DNA of 64,000 nucleotides from positions 248,001 through 312,000 of the forward strand of contig NW_025407831.1 in the NCBI RefSeq assembly GCF_003324165.1, read 5' to 3'. The notes beneath the pieces are model-generated. The model saw nothing but the letters and a program-made list of their open reading frames with translations, ran no database searches and was not told where the DNA came from. The position numbers and the translations under genes are program-made. Shown piece by piece: positions 12,142-24,478 of the stretch. The first letter of the stretch is position 1, and the number at the start of each line of letters is the position of its first letter. The stretch comes from Naegleria lovaniensis (lineage: Eukaryota > Heterolobosea > Eutetramitea > Acrasida > Naegleriidae).

Positions 12142-13524
12142 TTATGCCTCCTTCTTTTCAGCAACCATTTTAACAAATTTTTCAAAGTAGAAATTACTAC
12201 CATTGTGTACCATGACTGTTGGGGGTGTTGAGTTATGTCAAAACATGACAAATCGAAAAACAACAACTTACCAATGTAATTAAACAATAGAATGACAGCA
12301 TTGACGTAAATATTGTTGAACATGAACGTAGTGGGAATGACTGTTAGCAAGTGGAAGAATAACTGAAATACCATAAAAGCGAATAATCTGGCTTGAGGAG
12401 AAAACTTTTGTCCCAGTTGATACGATTTACTTTTCTTGTCCATCTCAGTAATCCATCTTGATAAGTTGTTTTAAGAATTGGGAGATACCCATAAACGCAC
12501 CACTTGAACTTCTTCTCTAAATCTGTAAAACTTACCTATAGGACGTGATCAAATGAGTACGTTTTTGAAGGAACTTCTTGTCCACATGCTCTGTTTTCAA
12601 ATAATAGGAAGTCAACCAAAACAAGAAAAATCCAAGGTGTGGTAAAACAGTATGAGTCCAATTCACCTCACAGGTTGGTTCAATGCATGTGGTATATTCT
12701 GGAAATTGCTCTGGGAACCATCTAATGGCAAATGAAATGAGTGGAGGAAAAGTATGAATGAAGCAACTCGTTAACTTGTCCCAATCATGGAAAACCAATG
12801 AATTTCTCCTGTTATTACATCATGTGATGATCAAAAATGTTCTTTTCTGAACTCGCCAACTCTAAACTTACCAAAAAACAATAGCAAATAAAATAGGGCC
12901 ATTGTTATTTGCAAAAGTTAATGCAAATAATTGTGGACTAGTTGGATAAAAGAAGAGATAGATCATCAGTGCTAAATTTCCAATATAACAAAAATCAATC
13001 ATAAAATACTGTGTACATTCGTGTGCCATTCATTGAATTTAGAAGTGATGTTATTAAACCAAACAAATATTGCATTTTGATCATTATGGTCACCATAATT
13101 TTTTTGAAATGTTAAACAAGTTCATAACATTCTAAATTACGTACGTGAGCATGTTGAGCATGAAAATCAAAAAATCTATAAATCATTAGAGGTACCATCC
13201 ATAGAGCATACCATTGTGGCAGCCATTTTGGGGCATAACCAAATATAAAAGTAGTGCTCACAAGTAATAAAACGCCAAACGTGAAGGCCACTTTGTCGTT
13301 GAAGGACACTGAAAATTTTGGTATGTATTTCAAACTCAACTTGCTGTTGCTCATGATGTTCAGTTTGAATGTCAATTTCAAAAAACGCACCTTGTTTTTG
13401 AAGATGTTGATGATTTCTTTTTGGCAGCAACATCGGGTGATGATGATGGTGCTTGATTCAAAGCCTTTTCAAGTCCATTCTGTGCCTCTTGCTGAGTGGT
13501 TGCTGCTGTCGTGGATGTCGACAT
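12142..13524 (-). CDS. GPC1: Glycerophosphocholine acyltransferase 1 (GPC1-like)
   Basis: Multi-spanning membrane enzyme that acylates glycerophosphocholine with acyl-CoA to lysophosphatidylcholine, a phosphatidylcholine salvage step. The start at 13524 gives MSTSTTAATTQQ; a donor follows SSTSSKT. Later exons encode FNDKVAFTFGV, then YFMIDFCYIGN and NNNGPILFAIVFW. After another short intron comes RNSLVFHDWDKLTSCFIHTFPP, the hallmark of this family (formerly DUF2838; RNSLVFHSxDKxTSxFIH). The last exon, after an intron ending CCCAACAG, reads VMVHNGSNFYFEKFV to a TAA at 12142-12144. At least four introns are needed and no frame break is required. It is divergent from the next gene with 41 bp between the two starts. 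Confidence 0.87.
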
Positions 13525-13565
13525 TTTTTGGTTGTGATGATGATCAAAATGCAAAAAATTCCACC
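13525..13565. promoter_or_regulatory. Short shared promoter between divergent genes
   Basis: Only 41 bp separate the GPC1 start codon on the minus strand from the start of the helical protein on the plus strand. Any core promoter must be tiny or overlap coding DNA. No TATA box or initiator motif stands out. Confidence 0.4.
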
Positions 13566-15987
13566 ATGAGATCATCATGGAACAACCACACTTCCTCAGT
13601 TCCGAAAAGCTACCAATTTCTTCCCATCTTTTTGATGCAACACTTATTCTCCAATCAAAATTTAAATGGCTTGATTTTATCATCGAAGGACCATCATTCA
13701 TATTTTATATCCTCACATGTGGTGAAAGGCTTGTCGGAACGTGAACAACAATTATCCCTGTTGATGAAACAAATATTTCCATTTTCATTCATTCCTGAAA
13801 ACACTCAAGAAAATAACATCTCTTCCGAACATCAACATGAACATGTTTATATGAACTTACAGGACAAGAATTCGTTAAACAATTTAATTAATTTATTACG
13901 TGATTATAACACATGTCGTGAAGCAATCATCAATGAAATGCTCTTTCATAAAATCGGAAGAATATTAAAAGAAGATAAAAGTTTACATGGAATCATTAAT
14001 AGTAAAGCATTTGTTGAAAAAGAAAAACAAATTCACACATGGTGAGTATTCTAGTGGATGACTAGCTGTGTCTGAACAAATGACCTGAGAAATAGCTTGT
14101 GGATTTTATTACACTGCTTAGTACTTGTTGGAAGAGAGGCTACGATATTTTACTTTCAGTATTTAGATTGGACGATTTTTATCACTATTTCACGGAAAAA
14201 GATTTCACCAAATTCCAAGCTCAAAAGTTATTTTCTCCTTCATCAGAAGTCTTGCAGATTATTCACACTACTGACACATTTCTATACTCTGCAGACATTA
14301 TATGGCTTGCCTATGCTATTGTTGGACATTTATACTGCCAAGGGCTGAACAAAAACGAAGATAATTTGCATGTTAACAAATTGTCTGCATTTCCAAGCAA
14401 ACATCTCGAAGTATTGAAAATTAATAAGGACATGTTTGAACAATTGGCATTTGCTCCAGCGATGGCAGAAAGTCCAAAGAGTGAAACATCCGAAAGATAT
14501 AATAGAAACATCTTGCTCACAACAGAATCAGTGCTATCTATATCCAATCAAATTGGATTTGAACTTTTTGAACTCTTTTTATCATACACAAGTTTACTGT
14601 TGAGATGTGATGATAGCTCACTTGTTCAGTTAGTTTTGAGTATATTTGGGCAACTATTAGCGAACGTGAATGACTTTATTTTAGCAACTCTCATTAAGAA
14701 CAAGAGACTGAATGTAAGTTTGCTTTCACCAATGTTAGAACGATGCAATAGATATCAAATAATAATTTCCAAAGATTGTTAAACACATTGAGCATTTATT
14801 GTGCTGTACGGACGAGAATGTGGTTATAATTTTAGGAAAATGTATATTCGTTCTATTTCTGAGAGATGTGAATTTCATAACAGACCATGTATTGAATAAT
14901 TCAAAAATTTTGAATGAAATTATTTATTGGGCACTCAACGCGCAACAATCAAGTACCAAAGTTCAATGTAGGTTTTATTTTTTTATCAGCAGGCACTTGA
15001 TTGTAACATTTTGTTGGGACATAATTTCTCTGAATATTTACATCTCTCAACCTATCCATAGATTTGAATTTATTATTTCTATTGGTGCTTCAAAGCGAAA
15101 AGCTCTCTATCAATCTCATTACCAACAACAAAATCAATATTTTGTACCATATTTCCAATATGCTGCGACCTCAGAGCTCACAAAAATCAAACGACCATAA
15201 TATTTCTATCGAATTAGAACCTTCACTTCAATTTGTGTTTATTCAACTCTTCTATGGATTATCAACACATTCTTCATGTCATCAATTCATCATTGAATAT
15301 GCACCCACCAATGAAACATCAAGCAACAACAATATCATTCAGATTTTGAAAGCGCTCTCCTTTTCACAATATCCTCTCACACGATACTATTCATTTCTGA
15401 TTTGGTCCAACTTACTAACTCTCTCCAGTTACCATTCTGGGAACGCCTCACTACGTAATGACAAAATTCACGACAACCGCTACACAAGATATCTTTGCAG
15501 AAACGAGCAAGTGTTAAATCTTCTAATGTATGCATATAAGGAAGAGACTGAAATGATTATTAAAAGAGTGATCACACTGTTGTTGAAGGATATTTGTGCT
15601 ATACGACAGAACAACTATGAGAGAATAATTTTACTAGAGCATTTTAATTTGTTATTTGAATCCATTGATTTGTTACATTTTCAAATGAGCTATTTAATGG
15701 ACGTTTATGAAACAAGAAATGGAATATTTAATGAAGAGGAATCTATGACGGTCGATCAAAGTGTGCAACTAAGTATTGCACAAACTCATCTCATTACCAC
15801 TATTGTAAGAATGGATGCTGAAGATGCAAGTCACACTGGTACGAGCCCAACATTGGAATTACTGAAAACCCAATATCAGATTCAACGATACATTATGGAT
15901 TTACTAATCGTGTTGGACAAGAGGGGAGACGTCAAAAATGCAAACACCATTCGTGCGCTTGCTTCTGTCTTGCAGCTGGAGGTGTAA
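13566..15987 (+). CDS. Uncharacterised alpha-helical protein, multi-exon
   Basis: Not recognised. Coding runs from MRSSWNNHTS at 13566. A clear intron at 14042-14121 (donor GTGAGT, acceptor TTAG) joins IHT to CTCWKRGYDILLS. A second likely intron at 14714-14792 (GTAAGT...GAG) joins LKNKRLN-type sequence to HLLCCTDENVV. A third donor near 14968 is followed by a stretch (14990-15065) where frames change and no single splice resolves it. The last long exon runs from about 15065 to the TAA ending at 15987. The protein is rich in Leu and Ile helices (LALLxxLxxF-like spacing, SLLLRCDDSSLVQLVLS), which suggests an ARM/HEAT-type solenoid, but no repeat consensus could be fixed. No transmembrane or catalytic motif was seen. 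Confidence 0.6.
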
Positions 15988-16231
15988 CAAGAATTCCTAG
16001 TAAACTCAACCATTTTTACTCACTCATTTAATTTTCGGAGTAAAAGACCTTGTTTTATTCAACCACATCAAACCATGAAAAGCTTAAAAAAACTAAAATT
16101 TAGATGGATGTGTTTTCCAAGTAGAAAAATGAACAATCATAATTTAGAAGCCGCCAGTAAGCAGCAAAAACTTTCTGACTGCTTTGACAAGGTTTGTTTT
16201 GAACAAAAGCCACAAAGTAAAAATTTACACT

Positions 16232-16303
16232 GGGGAGCAGTGGGAATCGAACCCACGGCCTCCTGCACCCAAAGCAGGAATCATACCACTAGACCATGCT
16301 CCC
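16232..16303 (-). tRNA. tRNA-Pro (anticodon UGG)
   Basis: The reverse strand folds as a tRNA. The acceptor stem GGGAGCA pairs with TGCTCCC and is followed by a C discriminator. The D-arm/A-box is GGTCTAGTGGT. The anticodon stem CCTGC/GCAGG encloses TTTGGGT, with anticodon TGG. The T-arm/B-box is GTGGGTTCGATTCCCAC. No intron and no encoded CCA. It sits alone between two protein genes. Confidence 0.95.
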
Positions 16304-16511
16304 GTTGATGGTAACATAACCCAAATGTAAATTATCCATTACCAAGTTTACTTCATATTGGAATTGATCGACGGTAACGCTGTTCTCTACCTGTTGTCCT
16401 TAATACTAATTTAAATTGGGGACTTGCTTGTTTGTCAATAGAGGCAAGACATGACCACGAAAGCTAGAAATAGGACACACGCCAACAAATTTATTGACAT
16501 GATAGAATCGT

Positions 16512-19500
16512 CTAAAGATCAATGCTCTTTACATTGGTGTCATCTTCATCCTCTTCCTTCCACATTACTTCATTTGTTGTTGCATTGGAAAGAGATGCCT
16601 TGATGTCTTGATGACTATCATGCTCATCGTGCTCCAATAATGCGCTGAAGGAGTTATCCATCACACCAACATTGCCTGCCAAGTTAGCAGTGCTGTCTGA
16701 ACTGACACCACCCGTGTTCGTCCTTCCTCTTCTTCTTCCACTCATGGCAGCTTGAATTGAGGTAAACGAATAGGGATCGAAAGAAGAGTCATTTTCACTG
16801 AACGACTCTTGCGCTAACACCTCTGAAGCATTGCGATCACCAATGTTCCATTTGCAGCTCATTGAATCCAATGTCAAACTAGTACTTCCTTGCTCGTGAT
16901 CTTCCAATTCCTGTTGTTGTTGTTGTTGTTGTGCATCCATCCATTCAGATTCCTTCTTTTTCAAACGTTTCATCTCTTCTCGTCTTTCCTTTTCAGCTTG
17001 TTCTTCCATTTTTTCTTTCAATTTTCGTAACTTTTCAGGATCGCTAATCACATCTGACAATACAATGGATGGTCGTTTCGATTGTTGAGTTTTGGTAACA
17101 ATGACCGATCGAAATGGCTCTGCATCGACAGATACACTCGTAAATTTGTAATGTTCACTCAATTCATGCAATAATGCTCTTCGATCTCTTTTCATGGGTG
17201 CAAATTGTTTACAAGCTCCTTTCACATCACTGACGAGTAAACTATCAAATTCAAATTCCCAATTCTTAATGACGTGTAGATATCTTGTACCAAAATCAAT
17301 CAATTCTTGAGAGTATTGAGGTAATTCAAATTTCTCATAATCTACCTTGAATGCATCTGCTAATTGTTTGATACGTAATAATTTTCTACATTCATCATCA
17401 CACTCTAAAAATAAATCTTGTGCAGATACTGTACTGCCTGAACATGGTCTCTTTTCATACTTTCTACCACATTTACAATACCAATCGACTAGATTATTAC
17501 ATTTCATACATTCTGATCGATTTGGATGACATTTCAAAGTACACAAATGACCACATTTCAATGTCTTTCTACATTGTTGATAACATCCCATTCTCTTAAT
17601 ATATTCATCAATACCCTCTTCATCATCTTCGGAGGAGCTTTGATTCATAGTAGAGGTGGGTTTAACATTCCATTCCGATCGTTTATGTCCAATACATCGA
17701 CCGTAATGACATGGACGATCACACTCATGTTGTCCACACGGTAATTTGTGCTTACATACTTGTTTACAACTAAATGTTCGATAAACAAGATCATTGTCAA
17801 GTAAGTGCAATGCATGAGTTTCTTGTGAGGGCAAACCTTGTTGTACTACTACTAGATCCGTGTTCTTTGAAGTGTTATTGTTCCAAACACTTTCAATACG
17901 AGAATTCAAATCATTTTCTGCTGTTCTCTTCAAAATATCAAATCGATTAAAATGTCGATGAGAAATATCTGCATTGAGATGAGAATAAACATGGCAAGGT
18001 GCATCCTGTACAAGTGTCTTTCCACAGTAACATTGAGCTGTAATTAAATTATGACATGGCTCACATTCACCTTCATGACACACTTTGGGACAATAATGTT
18101 TTTGACATGACAATAATCGACCACAGACTTTTCCACACGAGATTCCATTTGCGAATTTTGGATCATTACACTTTACACGATAATAATGTTCCTTTCCACA
18201 ATGACATGTTAAATCTCGTTGTAATTGACATTCATGACATGGACCTGGATGACACAACTCTGTGCATGGATGAGAACATGGTTTGTGAATTTTACCACAA
18301 ATTTCACCGCACGAGTGTGGAATAATTTCCAAATTTGAAGCTTTAGGATTGGTCATCTTTCCACAAAAACACTTGTACTCTGTGGGAATGGCTGAAATGA
18401 GAGAAGATTGACATGCAGGACATTTCCAATACGTTCGATCTTCATCTTCAATCTTTTCCTTGACCCATCTTTGAACACAATTCAAATGAAAAACTCCAAA
18501 ACAATCTTGACAATACCATGTGGCATGATGTCTTGCAATAGTATCTCTACAAATCAGACATGTATAGGTTTGTTTTGTTAATTCATAAATTAAACGATCG
18601 TGAAGAGAGAGTGCAGAGACTTGTTCATCGGAGAGAGTTCGATTTTTCAATTTTTTAAAGGAACGATTGGAAGATTCACGGATGGAAGAAGACGAAGGAA
18701 GCGAAGAAAATGCATCAACCCCTTTCATGGTAAAGTTTCTCTTTTTCAATTGTTCACGATCATAGGAGTGAGACCAAAACATTTCATCTTCCTCATCTTG
18801 ATTTTGAGAGGAAGGATGATTTTGAAATTTCTTTTTTCTACGTTGTTGGTGTTGTTGTTGTTGGTGTTGGTGTTCCGAAGAGGGTGTTGTTGATACAGGG
18901 GTAGTATTCTGCAAGGTCATGGATGATGCATCCAATGGTTGTGATGGTTGTTGTTGTTGTGGTTGTTGGGGAGCACCTTTTTTTGGATTGAATGCCTTTT
19001 GACCTTTTCTCTCATGTTTTGATTCTTTTTTATGTGAAGTGACTGGTTCATTGGTTTTCACTGCTGGTTGAGAAATTTTCTGTTTGAATTTAGATGTTTT
19101 AGACTTGTGGTGCGATGAATATTGTTCTGTATGATGATCCTCTTCGTGAGAAGGAGCAGTAGGAACCTCTTGCGAAGTGGCAAGAGTACTCTGAGAGAAA
19201 GGTCGTTGTTTTTGGGAGGAACTTCTCTTTTGTGATGAAGATTTTGCTTGTTGAGTATTATCAAGAGTACTCTTGTCTGTAGAAGTCGTATCATCATTAT
19301 GGATGGTGCACGATGGAAGAGTCTCTTGTGGTACAACCTTTTTCACATACTTTTGAGAGAAACCTCCTCTCGAACTTCGAGGTGGTCTTTGATGATTATT
19401 ATTATTGCGAGATAATGATGAAGATTCATTGTTGTTGTTATCATTGGTTAATGGCAGCTGTGGTTGTTCATCGGAATGAATAGGCTCATGCTTGGGTGTG

Positions 19501-19664
19501 TGCTTTTTAAAAGAAGATCGTTGTTTTTGGGAGGATGGTTGGAAAGGCTTTGAATCAGGTCTTAAATTTGAAGATGATGAATGGTTCATCGTGTTTGTTT
19601 CCAATGATGATGATGGTGTTGGAAGAATATGGATTGTTGAAGGAGTGGAGTCTTGAGAAGACAT
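16512..19664 (-). CDS. NFX1: NFX1-type zinc-finger protein with RING-like and R3H domains
   Basis: Single-exon gene of 1050 residues. The first ~365 residues are low-complexity (Ser, Gln, Asn, basic). At about 368-420 lies a RING/PHD-like Cys-His cluster (CLICRDTIARHHATWYCQDC, then CPACQ), as in NFX1-family E3-like proteins. From about 445 to 730 there are repeated NF-X1 fingers of the C-G-H/K-x3-C-x2-C-H-x-G-x-C type (CSHPCTELCHPGPCHEC, CQKHYCPKVCHEGEC, CGQHECDRPCHYGRC, CGHLCTLKCHP). An R3H-like segment for single-stranded nucleic acid binding follows near 830-860 (RDRRALLHELSEHY). A Lys/Glu coiled coil and a polyGln run close the protein. NFX1 proteins act as transcriptional repressors or ubiquitin ligases; which role applies here cannot be told. 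Confidence 0.9.
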   Translation of the reverse strand: MSSQDSTPSTIHILPTPSSSLETNTMNHSSSSNLRPDSKPFQPSSQKQRSSFKKHTPKHEPIHSDEQPQLPLTNDNNNNESSSLSRNNNNHQRPPRSSRGGFSQKYVKKVVPQETLPSCTIHNDDTTSTDKSTLDNTQQAKSSSQKRSSSQKQRPFSQSTLATSQEVPTAPSHEEDHHTEQYSSHHKSKTSKFKQKISQPAVKTNEPVTSHKKESKHERKGQKAFNPKKGAPQQPQQQQPSQPLDASSMTLQNTTPVSTTPSSEHQHQQQQHQQRRKKKFQNHPSSQNQDEEDEMFWSHSYDREQLKKRNFTMKGVDAFSSLPSSSSIRESSNRSFKKLKNRTLSDEQVSALSLHDRLIYELTKQTYTCLICRDTIARHHATWYCQDCFGVFHLNCVQRWVKEKIEDEDRTYWKCPACQSSLISAIPTEYKCFCGKMTNPKASNLEIIPHSCGEICGKIHKPCSHPCTELCHPGPCHECQLQRDLTCHCGKEHYYRVKCNDPKFANGISCGKVCGRLLSCQKHYCPKVCHEGECEPCHNLITAQCYCGKTLVQDAPCHVYSHLNADISHRHFNRFDILKRTAENDLNSRIESVWNNNTSKNTDLVVVQQGLPSQETHALHLLDNDLVYRTFSCKQVCKHKLPCGQHECDRPCHYGRCIGHKRSEWNVKPTSTMNQSSSEDDEEGIDEYIKRMGCYQQCRKTLKCGHLCTLKCHPNRSECMKCNNLVDWYCKCGRKYEKRPCSGSTVSAQDLFLECDDECRKLLRIKQLADAFKVDYEKFELPQYSQELIDFGTRYLHVIKNWEFEFDSLLVSDVKGACKQFAPMKRDRRALLHELSEHYKFTSVSVDAEPFRSVIVTKTQQSKRPSIVLSDVISDPEKLRKLKEKMEEQAEKERREEMKRLKKKESEWMDAQQQQQQQELEDHEQGSTSLTLDSMSCKWNIGDRNASEVLAQESFSENDSSFDPYSFTSIQAAMSGRRRGRTNTGGVSSDSTANLAGNVGVMDNSFSALLEHDEHDSHQDIKASLSNATTNEVMWKEEDEDDTNVKSIDL

Positions 19665-20053
19665 TTTTTTGAATGTTGCTTCAATCTCAACCTTTCAATC
19701 ATGAATTTATTTTGCGTTCTTCAAAATCAGAGTTGATGAAGGATTGACGATGGCACTTCGGTATGAAGCATCTTTAGGTTGAAATGAACATGGGTAAACC
19801 AACTCAAGTCTGTTAGTGTTTTTGCAAAATAATTAACGAAAAATATATTTGTCTGATGTGTTTTGACTTCCATCTAAATATGTGTTGATTTCTTGTGGTG
19901 TGTCTCTGTATGTATTTTCAACAAACTAATATAATTCAGAAGCACACAACAAAATCAATGCAGGTTCATACAACACATCTTGAATACAATGAAGCTTCCA
20001 TACAACTGAATTAAAAAATTGGTGCATTGTCACAATCCGAATTTGTTGTTGAT
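19665..20053. other. Intergenic stretch, nothing recognised
   Basis: About 390 bp of AT-rich DNA between the NFX1 start and the next plus-strand coding unit. It must contain the divergent promoters. No RNA gene, tandem repeat or long open frame was seen. Confidence 0.5.
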
Positions 20054-23000
20054 ATGGACTTGCCGTTTGTTTGTGATTGTTGTCATGAACTAGTTAATTC
20101 AAAAAGTTGTAGAGAACAAGGGTGCCAAGGTGGATATCAGTTTCTCTGTGGCTGTGGCGAAATTATTGATGTGAATTCAATTAGAAGTCATAAATGTAGT
20201 GACAAGAACATCAAAGGCAAGGGCAGGAAAGAGTTCCAATTTTCTAATGATAAAGCTGATGCTAAAGGCGGTGATTATCTATATATTGGAAGCAATAATG
20301 GATTAACTCAAGTGAATTGTAGGAAGAAAAATGATTGGCTTGGTGGCAATAATACTACAGAGAGGGATAAAATGCTTCACCATTGTTTAGATGTCCTGTA
20401 TTTGTATATTGCAACTGAAAAATCATCAGTGAAAGTATTTGTAGCAATATTGATGAAATATGGTCCAATTAAGAAGGAAATAGAAGCTAGGGATCATGAC
20501 AGCTTTAAACGTGGAGTGCGAGAAGGCCTTGACAAAATGGTAAATCATTTTGCAAATGTTGCACCTGTGTTTCTAGCAGGCACTAAGGTGACTGCTGATT
20601 CGTATGACAAATTAGTCAACCTAAGAATTACTAAAAAAAATAATGATCTTCAAATAGAGTGTGAAAAGATTGTGATGGTGAATGATCTTGCTACAAGTTT
20701 TGGGAAAACATTCATCAGTGAAATTATATCTTGCACAATTGATGCAAATGAAGTGATCTATCGTTATTTTGATATTAGGGTTGTAGTACTGAAATATATA
20801 CTCCAATTATTTTTGAAAAAACTAATTGACGCCAGCTCTTTTGTGCTGATAACAAAGCTAAACAAGCAACAATTGGCAACTCTATTGGAGGGCATAAACG
20901 TTGCAATCAATGTGATGAAAATTTTGACAGTGTTGAATTAACATGTTACAATCCTGATAGACTTACTCAAATAACATTTCAAGAAGTATTGGATCGAGCA
21001 CAGTTGGGAAGAAAAGAACAAAATCAGCAAAAATTGGGGTTGAAGAGAGTTTCAGGTTGTGTTTTAGCATACTTCTCTGAAAGGCAAAAAGTGGATGTTG
21101 GGTTGTTTCACAAATATTTCAATCAACATACCAGGTCCCATTGCATTGCTCAGTCATCTGTCACCAAATATCAAAGAGCCTTGTGTTTGTATGAAGAACT
21201 CCCAAGTTACAATTAATACTCAAATAGATAACCACAACATATTGCATGTTGCTACTCCAATAGCTGAATGTTGGTTCAGCATTGATGGGTCAAATAATCT
21301 TGTCACTAATTTCAAGAAATGCTCTTGCACAAATAATCAACAACAAAAATGTGATACAATTTGTGAGCATGCTTGTTTTGTACACATATTGTTGCATTAT
21401 AATAGAAAAAAATTCACTTTGGAAGATCTAGCTTTGAAGGATGTAGAAATATGCTCTGATGCAAGTCATGTCATTCCAGGAATTTTTGATAGGCTCAAAC
21501 AAAAACTTTCAGATGAAAAAGGGTTCAAGCTTGACATTTTCGTTAATAATGCTAAAAAAATTCTGGGTCATAATGTTTCTTTGGGTATGATATCACATAG
21601 TGATTAGAAGTTCCTGTTGCTGCATGGATGTGATTTGTTTGGAAAAATGTTGCCTAAAGATTATGGACAAAATTTGTCTCAAGATACTTCTTGTGGGAAT
21701 GATATCTCCAATTCTCATCCATTTGATATGAACAAACTAAGTATTTTAGATGGTCATGTTAATGTGGAACCTTTGAGGTAATTCCACTACTGTCTTCCAC
21801 ATAATAGAGTTGTAAAACAATCAATTGGTAATCTGTTATGGATGTTGACAATGCTGCAAATAATAACAGCAATATCTGTAATATCAGAGAATACCTTCAA
21901 AAAAGAAAACTGATTACCAAATTGCATTTCATATATGCACCTTTTTGTTAGGCATGTTATGTGTTGAAAGGTTTGAGCCTGAAATGCACACTCTATATTT
22001 GCATGAATTAATGTATCATCTTACAAAGCAATTAGAAAAACGTAGGCTAACTCTTTCCGGAACTGATAAATTTGAAGGGTTTTTCGCACCATTGAAAAAG
22101 CAATACCAAAAAGGGTGTCATAGAAAAGATGAGGCTGATCGTCATGTTACTATCAAACGAAATGGTCAATCTCAGCTTGGATTATTGCTTCCACAATTTG
22201 TAAAAAGTAACAATAATTCCAAAATTTCAGAGTGACTGGAAACTTTTGAACTGAAAAATATTTTCATACCAAAAGAGTTAATATATCAGGTATTTCCAAC
22301 AACAAAGTTCCTTGGAGAAAAATCCATCTCTGATATAGTTGTAATTAGAGAGGATGGATGAATTCTATTTAAATTCTCTGCCAAGCCTGAAATTTACCTG
22401 AATACTATTACACCATGTTGCTCTCGAATGGAACAAGATTCTTCCTCAAAATCTTGTTCCAATGATGGCTGTTCCAATATGAAAGCTGCTTCATGTGTTA
22501 TTCATATGTGTGTATCATGTTGTGTTCGTAATGGATGTGTTAAGGATGCACATATTTGCACTTACCATAAGAAGAGCAAATTGTACTCTAAGAATGCAAA
22601 TCTAAATATTGACACTCAAAATCCTCAGAGAAAAACAGCTGTAAAATCTAAAGCTCCACAAGGATCGAAAAGTATAGTACGACCTGTGTTTGGGGAGGTT
22701 CAATTCATAAATGCAACAGTTGAAAGGAATAACCAACACTACCTCCCAACAGGTGCTACTTTGACATGGGTGCCAGAATATGGTAATAATATCAATAATT
22801 CGACAACAAATCCACTGGCCAGAATTAATCCTCCATCAAAAATTGCTCACTTCACACAAAATCAAAGACTAGATAATCAACAACCAAAAGACTCTCTTAC
22901 GCAAACATCAGTGTACAATATTGGAACACAGAATGTCAACCCAATAACTCGATCATTCTCTCAACAAGTAGAGGATCAATCATCTCAACAAATAATTAGA

Positions 23001-23759
23001 AATGGAGAATCAGTAATATCGGAGAGAATTGCTAGTTCAAGACCATCATCACAATATTCTCTATCTTATACCACAATAATGGGACAAGGATGTAGCTCGG
23101 ACATAACACAACTAATTGCAATTCCATGTCAGTCCTTTGACAATATTACAACCTCGAAAAGAATTGTAAATAATTCAAGATCCAACACACTCAAACAATT
23201 CAATACTGGAATGACAAGACAAGGTGAGAATTCAATAACTCAATTGTACTCTCAACCAACAAGAAATCAGTTCTCATCTCAATTACTATTGGGTCAAGTG
23301 TCACCATAGCTGCTCCAACCACAAACAGTTAAAAAATCTTACTATCCATTCGAAGAAAGTAATTGTCAACAATTTGTCAGCCCTGGAATATTACATCCAT
23401 TCAATGGAATTACAGAATGTGCATCATATTCAATGCAACTTCTAGAGTGTACATTCAGCAGTGAAACGACACTACAAACTCTCTCTCAGTCAATAGAAAA
23501 TCAATCATCTCAGCTAATGGGCAGTAATCCGAGAACAACATTACACTCAAGCTATGAAATTTCGGAAAATGCACAACATTCATCAAAGAGTTGTAACATC
23601 AATCGTATTGCCACAAGCCTATCCCGTTTGTCATCAACTCACAATCGTGTAGAACCATATCCAAGGAACCCACAACAAAACCGAATCGGAGCGCAAAGCC
23701 AATTCCAACAAAATTGTTTTGAATTTTCAATGAATACACTTTCTACGGTAAGTGTTTGA
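20054..23759 (+). pseudogene. Interrupted coding unit with SWIM-like and Cys-rich motifs, possibly DNA-transposon-derived
   Basis: A run of plus-strand coding segments reads as one protein only if the frame changes several times. Starts at ATG 20054 (MDLPFVCDCCHEL). In order: a Cys-rich head (CDCCHEL, CREQGCQGG, FLCGCG); a long middle part with another zinc-like site near 20900 (CNQCDENFD), which needs a shift near 20790; QEVLDRAQLGRKE; a SWIM-like cluster near 21320-21400 (CSC x7 CDTICEHACFVHILL); a helical block near 21980 (LHELMYHLTKQLEK, FEGFFAPLKKQYQKGC) reminiscent of the end of some DNA transposases; and a small CxC-type cluster near 22450-22570 (CSNDGCSN, CVSCCVRNGC, CTYH). The tail to 23759 is Ser/Gln/Asn-rich. 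In-frame stops also occur (e.g. 21607, 22235, 22359). SWIM fingers are common in MULE transposases, but no DDE triad or terminal repeats could be established. It may instead be a lineage-specific gene damaged by sequence errors. Confidence 0.5.
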
Positions 23760-24478
23760 TTAACGTTGGAATGATAATTATTATTGCCATCAGAATACTA
23801 CGAACAAACGTAAAAGAGAACTATACCTCTGCTAAAAAGAACAAATAACTTCACACAGGGCAGTGGTTGTATTTTTTTGATGTTTCTGTTGGCTCAACTA
23901 ACAATTATCACTACAAAAACAACCAACAACGAACAACAGTGAATGATTGAAAGCATTGTAGATAATTCTATTGAATCTATCTCGTTTTATTAATTAATTA
24001 TTAAACCAAAAGGCTTTCTTATTGTTTTACACGATTAAAAGTGAATTAATACACAGCAACATCGGTACAACAGCAAGTTTTTTGTGTGAGATGTCTTGTG
24101 ACAGCTCTCTCTGAACAAGTTTGTGCAGAGAGAGTCCATCAACATGCTTATTTATAAAGTTCAAACACTAACATACTTGAGAAATGATCATCATTGGTTT
24201 GTAAATACCATCAACACACATCAAAGTATACAAAATAAACATCAAAGGACCTTTCATGAAAAAAAGAAGCAGCTGTCACCTGTTGTTGTTTTGAGATTTT
24301 TCCCCGAGTGCACCGTCAATCCTTCAACCACAAGAATTTTAAAAAACATTCAAAAGAGAGAACAGGCAGAGCATACAAAGAACTCTAACATCACACTATT
24401 GATCACCCTAAGTAGTACTTTCAGCCATCAACAACAACAACAATTTTTCGAGTACTGCTACTAATCACCAGCAGAATC
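23760..24478. other. Intergenic stretch, nothing recognised
   Basis: About 720 bp upstream of the giant ankyrin gene. AT-rich, with scattered CAA and CATCAA-like runs just before the start codon. It probably holds the promoter and 5' leader. A 113-codon open frame inside (24123-24464) has no recognisable feature. Confidence 0.45.

Noticed and set aside
24123-24464. 113-codon frame before the ankyrin gene
   Set aside because: No motif, AT-rich Asn/His/Thr composition like leader DNA, and it overlaps the likely promoter.
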